From positions 217,001 to 281,000 of the forward strand of contig JAQGDQ010000009.1 in assembly GCA_030141605.1 (NCBI GenBank): 64,000 bases of DNA. Reading direction: 5' to 3'. Within the stretch, counting starts at the first letter, position 1, and every line of letters begins with the position of its first letter. The DNA comes from Tubiluchus corallicola (taxonomy: Eukaryota; Priapulida; Priapulimorpha; Priapulimorphida; Tubiluchidae). Below, piece by piece: positions 58,111 to 64,000 of this stretch. The translations under genes were made by a program, and so were the position numbers. The notes under the pieces are model-generated. The model was not told the origin of the DNA, searched no databases, and saw nothing but the letters and a program-made list of their open reading frames with translations.

Positions 58111-58584
58111 CTTTAAAAAGTTTGGCAATAATGGCTCAATAACATCAGGTTTCCGAACTCTGTATCAAAATCACCTTTAAAATGTTATAAACATATCATG
58201 TAACTATTATTAAGTTTTAGTGGCAAAACACATATAAAAACTCCCAGTTTTGCTTTAATTAACTATTTTCGCCATAACCACTTGTGATACTTAGACTTAC
58301 TGTAACTGTAGTAAATTAACTTAATGAAATTTTAAAACTATAATTGTTATGTATTTATAAAGCAGCTAATGTTCTCTGAATGTACATGTCATATAGCTAT
58401 TGTTTATTGTAAGAGAATAAATTGAAATTTAAAAGTGTTTTATCACATTGCTAGATGAATAATATTTTTATCAAATACACATGTATTGCAAATTTTGTGA
58501 ACAAACATCCAAGATGTGGTGGAGCAGGTGGAAAAGGGATCCAAATTCATTATGTACCTCAATAAGTAAATCCGGCCTCAATCT

Positions 58585-59130
58585 GTAGCTCTAAACAATC
58601 TACCCTACAAAATATTGAAAGGGAACAATTTTTTTCAAGAATGGCTTACGTGAAAGTATTATTACCACTATAAACGTGATTTCGTTGGCTGACATGTTCT
58701 TCGCTATTACATGCATTTTGCCATTCGCTAAATAGACTGGTACCAGCGCCTGCATCTCGGAAATGCGTTGTAACAAAAAACACGTGCTGTACCTTTCAAT
58801 TCAAATTTGTTCAGTGTGATGTGGCGCACGCGTTCGACAGCTCATTTTCCGAGTTTTTGTATCACACTGAATGTTGTGCAGTAGCACTATACCTCAATTC
58901 TCTCTTTGTCGAATACATCATGCTCATGGACTATTTATGGTGTTTAAAATTACGTTCAGTTGTGACGTCGTCACTAACAGGGCTCCCTGGCCTGGCCATT
59001 AGCTAAGAGTTTAACCATTTTTTTAATTATCAGAAACGCTTTGGCATTAGGTCTGTTACAGGTGAAAAAGTGTAAAGTTTTTAATATACTTCAAAGTAGA
59101 GTAAGATATGAAAAATCATCCTATTTTGCT
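58585..59130 (+). repeat. dispersed repeat family B, copy 4
   Basis: Shares with copies 2 and 3 'AAACAATCTACCCTA', 'TTTTGCCATTCGCTA', 'CCTGCATCTCGGAAA', 'TTGTGACGTCGTCACTAAC' and 'ATTATCAGAAACGCTTTGGC'. Confidence 0.7.
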
Positions 59131-60341
59131 TTAATACTTATGACAACTTTGAAACCCTTTGAAGTTCCAGTGTATTAAAATCCAGGGAAAGTGCCTAATA
59201 TAACCTATGATCACAGAAAAATGAAAATTTCAGTGAGATGTGATAAATTTTTGTGACTGATTAATTTCTTAAGATTGGGCATAGAGGAAAATTATGATGC
59301 ATAAGAACAACTAATTCTGCTCTCTAAGAAGTCCGCTCATGCAATTTAAAAATAATTAAGACGACTGAATGAAAACAAATTAGGCTTTTATTCCTAAAAT
59401 TAAATTGTCATAAGTTATAAATTGTGAACTTCAATACTGCATCATTCCAGTTGTCAAAGAAATGTGTAGAAAAATCCAGAGTAGTTTCAGCAATGAAGCA
59501 AAAACAAGCTAATATTAAAATTATCATAATTGCGAGTGATTTTTTTTGTTGTTGTTTGTTCACAATTCATTAATGATTTTAACCTGCATTACGAGATGGA
59601 TGAGTAAAGTGTTTTGTGCGTTGCCCTGTAAAACAACTAACATTATAGTCACTAGATATTTAATAATCACTATATAGGCTAGTGTAGTTCTACCATGGTA
59701 GAGAAAATGCAATCAACTCATAATTAAGACACTGTAAGCCACATTTTTATTAAAAAAATTATTATTCTCTCTCTGTGTATATGTGTGAAATGCTTCTCAC
59801 CGTGCTGATATTCAAATATCTAGGCTACTTTATTACTTATTACATATAATATCAAACTGAAAGTGATCAATTTTACAGTATTTACAAAGCAAGCAATCAA
59901 ACCCAATTAAAATTTACACAACTTTTCGTCAACAACAATAATAGTAAACAAAAAGTTCGAATATATAACTCGATTAAAGCTAAGATCCATTTGTCTTCAT
60001 TTGATTAAGTTTGTACACAATTTGACAACAAAGCTTATCATTTACATTAATGATATTTGTAACTTCACTTCCTATAGGTTCTTGTATCGTAAGAAGCGAA
60101 AAATTTTGAAATTGTTGTGAGCACGCCTCTGTGAATAGGCTCAGAATTCAGAACTGATAAAATCTTGAGACTTGTTAATGTGTTAGAAAAGTCCTTATAA
60201 CATGGCACAAAAGCTTGTGCAGTTAACGCAATCTGACAAATGAAGATGATGCACAAAAAGTTGGATGAAATGAATACTATGACAAAAATGATCGTAACAT
60301 TGAACATCCTGGTAAAAATGAGGTTGCAAATCAGAACGTGG
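59131..60341 (-). other. intergenic DNA and 3' UTR of CSTF3
   Basis: Minus-strand AATAAA signals lie at 59829-59834 and 59746-59751, 500-600 bases past the CSTF3 stop, giving a plausible 3' UTR end. No other gene recognised. Confidence 0.45.
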
Positions 60342-63300
60342 TCACCGAACTCGCTTCTGTTGTCGCGCTCGATACAAATCATTAGCTGGGGGAGCAGCAG
60401 AAGAATCTTCTTCATCACTTTCTTCTTCACCGTTCTGATGTGGAGTCTGAAAGACAGTTGAAAAGTATGAAAAGCATGGCCATTAATGATAAATGGGCAA
60501 TTTAACAAAAATGCCTTACAATTAGAAACAGTTAATTAGGAATTGAAGCTATCATTACCAACCTATGGTAGAAATGCTATTAGGTAATTTGGTCAGTCAT
60601 TCATTGTCTTTATACAAATGCAAAACTTGGCAGCAAACATAAAGTTTTGGCAAATTTTTTGCTAACTTGTTAAATTGTTCTCAATTAAACAACTGTAAAA
60701 TCTTTGAATTAATTACTCAATAGGGGATGTCAAGAATCTGAATTTCCGAATCCGAATCTACATCGAATCTCATTTTCCTAAGAATTTTCGAATCGGATCG
60801 AAACTGAAGTTCTGCTTAAAATAATTTTCCAAAACCGAATCAAATTCGAATGTCAATTTTTCAGATAGTTTTTTCAACTGAATCTTTTTCGAATCTGTGC
60901 GATTTTCAACCAAATTATGGCAGATTGTAAGACAGCAGCGTTTTTTATGAAGATTACAGATGACCTGTCTCAGCAGCACATTTGACAGAAATACTGCAAT
61001 AATAAAGACTATAGATGATCTAATTATTTTGTAACAGATTTTTTCTGCTGATGACTAACAACGTAAAATGATCTGTTAGTCTAAAATCGCAATGTCATGC
61101 GTGCTTTAGTGTAGGATTTCATGAGTTGGACACATGCTGAAACTGAATATGGCGAAGTCGGCATATTTCAAGTAGGGAAAAATTATCAAAAAAGGCAGCG
61201 ATTTCATGATTTTGCCGAAAATTTAAAGGTAAATGAGCGTATAATGCTTTTATAATGAAGCACTACCGAATCGCATCTGTAGCGAAAGCTAAACTGGATT
61301 TTTTTCAAACGTCTTTGCGGAATCAGGTCGGATCTAAAGTAACTCAGAACTTCCGCGAATCATATCGGATCAAAGCTCCAGTTCGGATTCTGTTTCGAAG
61401 CACTGGTTGTGTTGGAGCTTCATGAGATCCCTCTTACTCAAACAACAAAATAACTGAATAAGGTCTTGAAGCCACACGGTTTATTCTTGACATGCTCTTT
61501 GAACAGCTAATGTGAAACATGGTCAGTGAAAACAAATGATAAGTTTAGGATATAGTCACAAAAAAAGCTTTTCTACAGTTAAAAGTACAAACGTGTAGAC
61601 ACCTTCCTATACGCTTAAATCCTTTAATTTATCAAGCAGCAATACAGAACATTGTTAGGATTTTGTACCATATACTGCAATTACCAACTGAAATCAAACA
61701 CGTGTCAAGAATCTAAATTATGCACTTTTTTCAATTTGCCAACAATCTGCTAATACAATGCTGGCAAAAATTTTGATGCAAAGCCTATGCTTACTTATAG
61801 CCAGAATTATTACGATAACAGACAGATATTAATTTTCCAAGCTCAACACAACTAATTAATCAGCGAATCGTGTAGCAAGATTAATTTATTTCCTTTTGGC
61901 CAATGTCTGCTGAAGAATAAAGTCAATAAACCCGGCAATTCATCAATACAGAGTAATCCAGCAGCTGAAAATATCTCTCACAACAATAACACTAATCATT
62001 GAAGTAATGCAGCAGAACGGCAGTAGATGTATTGATGAAAGAAATAAAAATGTGCAAACATTCTGAGTAAACGTAACACAGTTCAGCGCACTGCAAGACG
62101 CAATTCATCATTAATGACAAGACTTACTTATTATGTTCATCATTGAAGCACGACAAGAATTTCACTAATTATCAAGAAAAATCTTCTAAGACAAGATGAA
62201 TATGTGTCTAAGCAAATTTTGGATTTATAGGCATCTTACCACAGCAAAAGAAGTAGACACACTATGACAAGCAAAACATTCCAAAAATATATGGCTTCTG
62301 GCAGCCACCCATTTATTTACTACATACCTAGCAGTACTTAACTTCTACTAGTAAATATACCATTTAACACAGGTACTTACCGTTTCTGCCTTAGCTTTTC
62401 GTTTCCGGCTCTCTGGTTTTGGAAGTGCGCCAGTGTTGGCAAAAAACTCAAAAAGTTTCAGGTATTCCTCATGAATCTCCTCTTTCTTTCCAAATCCTCC
62501 TTCTTCATCTTGACTGCTCTGAGTTTCAACTGTAAAAAAATATAAGTATCTAAATAATGTAATTTAAAATAAGATCACCCTTTGCCACAGTTTTTTAAGC
62601 AATGAGTAAGTAACATCTACAAACTGAACTAGAATGATACACGTAACTAAAGTCGGTTTCGATAAAATCTCCTATTTCCAAGACGAAGGACTTTATTATT
62701 TCACCAAAAAGTTGAGTGTTCAATACTACATTTCTTTGTCTACTAAGCAATACCTCCTCACATATTAGATGGACTTCAAATAAATTCCATAGATGAGGGA
62801 TCTGCAGCAAGCATGAGCTGGCTAGATTTTGGTGATGACTGATGGGAAAATAGCCAAAAAAGTTGATACCTATTACTGATGGACAAACTGTGTGTAAGTG
62901 TCTGTCTGCAACATCTCAAAAATTGTGGGTAGATGGCAAAGAAATTTGGTAGAGAGATTGGCTACTTGCAAAGTATTAGACTGAGATGTTTGATATACAG
63001 GCACATATTATCCGAAGGAAGTTTCCAGATTTTTATACAGTACAAACATTGGGTAATTAAGTTAATTATTAATCAGAATATGATAATTATATCGAAATTT
63101 CCCAGCCATTACAGATAAGGTAGAAATAGAAGCATACAATTATTGTGAACTGTTCCAAAATAACATACTTTCCGGTAAAGCCAATTCGTGAAATTTCTCT
63201 ATCATTCTATCAACAATGACAAATGGACCCTGAAAAAAGTAAAAATCAATAAATGCATGGTTCAGTAAAATTCAGTGTGTATTGGGAAAGCGCTAAAGAA

Positions 63301-63977
63301 TTGCATCCTTGTTAATTAATTAGAATAACCTGCAATTAACTGTGCATTTGGGGAATTTTCAAAATAAAAATAATTTGCAAAATGAGCTGCTAGACTCCCC
63401 AGACATAAATTAAATTAAGCCTCTGTGACAATAATAAGTTTAATATTATTAACATTCTAATATTCGCAACAATAGCTTGCGGCAGAAGACAATACAATGG
63501 CTGCGAATAAATGAATTTAGAACTGTCCCATGTGGCTTTATAGCATGCAAAAATGTAATGAATAAGCTGAGTGCATTAGCACCTGCGTTCCCACTTGCTA
63601 GAATTATGACTGTCGGATGTGGCAATTAATTATGTGAAAATAATAAATGAGTGATAGACTCAGTCAACCAGCAATAAAATGCATGCAGGAAAATTATCCA
63701 AGAAAATTTAGGTAATACATTTCCTGACGTAATTCAGTACTAAAACACTAAGTACTAATCCAGCAGTATAAAATGAAACAGTTTATTTTTCTATTTTCTT
63801 ATTTCTGTTGCCAGGAATGCACACAATGTAAAAGTGCATCTGACGAATAACGATAAACACTTTGAATAAGTCAAGCACTTACGTGAAAACTGCTTGGGGG
63901 CGGTAGTAGCGTAAGAAGGTGAGCTGCACTTGCTGGTGGAGGAAAAATACCTCCTGAAACGGGATGAGCACCGTGCG
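60342..63977 (-). CDS. CSTF3: CSTF3 (CstF-77), last four coding exons; gene continues past the right edge
   Basis: Minus-strand exons in transcript order: 63883-63977, 63169-63229, 62381-62529, 60342-60446; phases join cleanly with GT-AG introns. The first two encode HPVSGGIFPPPASAAHLLTL, LPPPSSF and GPFVIVDRMIEKF, matching the CstF-77 'monkeytail' segment after the HAT repeats, which binds the CstF-64 hinge. The last exon ends DLYRARQQKRVR, almost identical to the conserved end of animal CstF-77, after an acidic EEESDEED stretch. CstF-77 is the nuclear scaffold of cleavage stimulation factor, acting in mRNA 3'-end cleavage. The exon between (EEYLKLFEFFANTGALPKP, then a basic KRKAK) is unlike the vertebrate sequence I remember. 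The HAT-repeat exons lie beyond 64000. The 1.9-kb last intron is rich in repeats. Confidence 0.92.
60725..61410. repeat. degenerate CGAATC-rich element in the last CSTF3 intron
   Basis: The words GAATC, CGAATC and their complement GATTCG recur densely at both ends: AATCTGAATTTCCGAATCCG near 60734 and, inverted, AGTTCGGATTCTGTTTCG near 61380. The middle is less repetitive. It resembles a decayed transposon with subterminal repeats. Confidence 0.45.
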
Positions 63978-64000
63978 CTGAAATCACGTGTATACTTAAT

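Overview
The window is eukaryotic, and almost certainly from an invertebrate animal. Coding sequence is sparse and split by GT-AG introns. The non-coding DNA is AT-rich and packed with microsatellites, minisatellites, short inverted-repeat elements and decayed transposons. Two genes are animal orthologues (ZFC3H1 and CSTF3). The many small elements, the trinucleotide-tailed retroelements and the frequent octamer TAGGCCTA suggest a marine invertebrate. I cannot fix the phylum from sequence alone.

Layout. 1-508 is the end of a 44-bp satellite array. 509-7677 is mobile-element debris: a PIF/Harbinger transposase relic, an 840-bp terminal-inverted-repeat element and copies of two dispersed families. 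7678-9726 (+) is the large first coding exon of a ZFC3H1-like nuclear RNA-surveillance protein. 9727-14041 is non-coding, with a mariner-like relic and a retroelement 3' end. 14108-24929 (+) is a five-exon gene for a secreted LamG-like protein; every intron is phase 1, and intron 4 is full of inverted-repeat elements. 26209-28053 (-) is an apparently intronless 614-aa disordered protein, tail-to-tail with the LamG gene. 28054-54650 has no convincing host gene. It holds microsatellites, a foldback element with inverted tandem arms, several terminal-inverted-repeat elements, a LINE reverse-transcriptase fragment, tRNA-derived SINE pieces, a 31-bp minisatellite, and pentanucleotide (TTCTA) and tetranucleotide (ATTC) arrays. 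55053-57474 (+) holds the 3' exons of a gene I do not recognise. 60342-63977 (-) holds the last four coding exons of CSTF3 (CstF-77), identified by its C-terminus, and is tail-to-tail with the preceding gene.

Two genes act in nuclear RNA metabolism: ZFC3H1 in the exosome-targeting connection and CSTF3 in mRNA 3'-end cleavage. I see no operon or cluster logic linking the genes. No system that is clearly new to biology is visible. The most unusual material is structural: the palindrome-bearing satellite, the foldback element, a ~300-bp intronic hairpin, and five dispersed repeat families (called A to E here), each with two to four copies in 64 kb.
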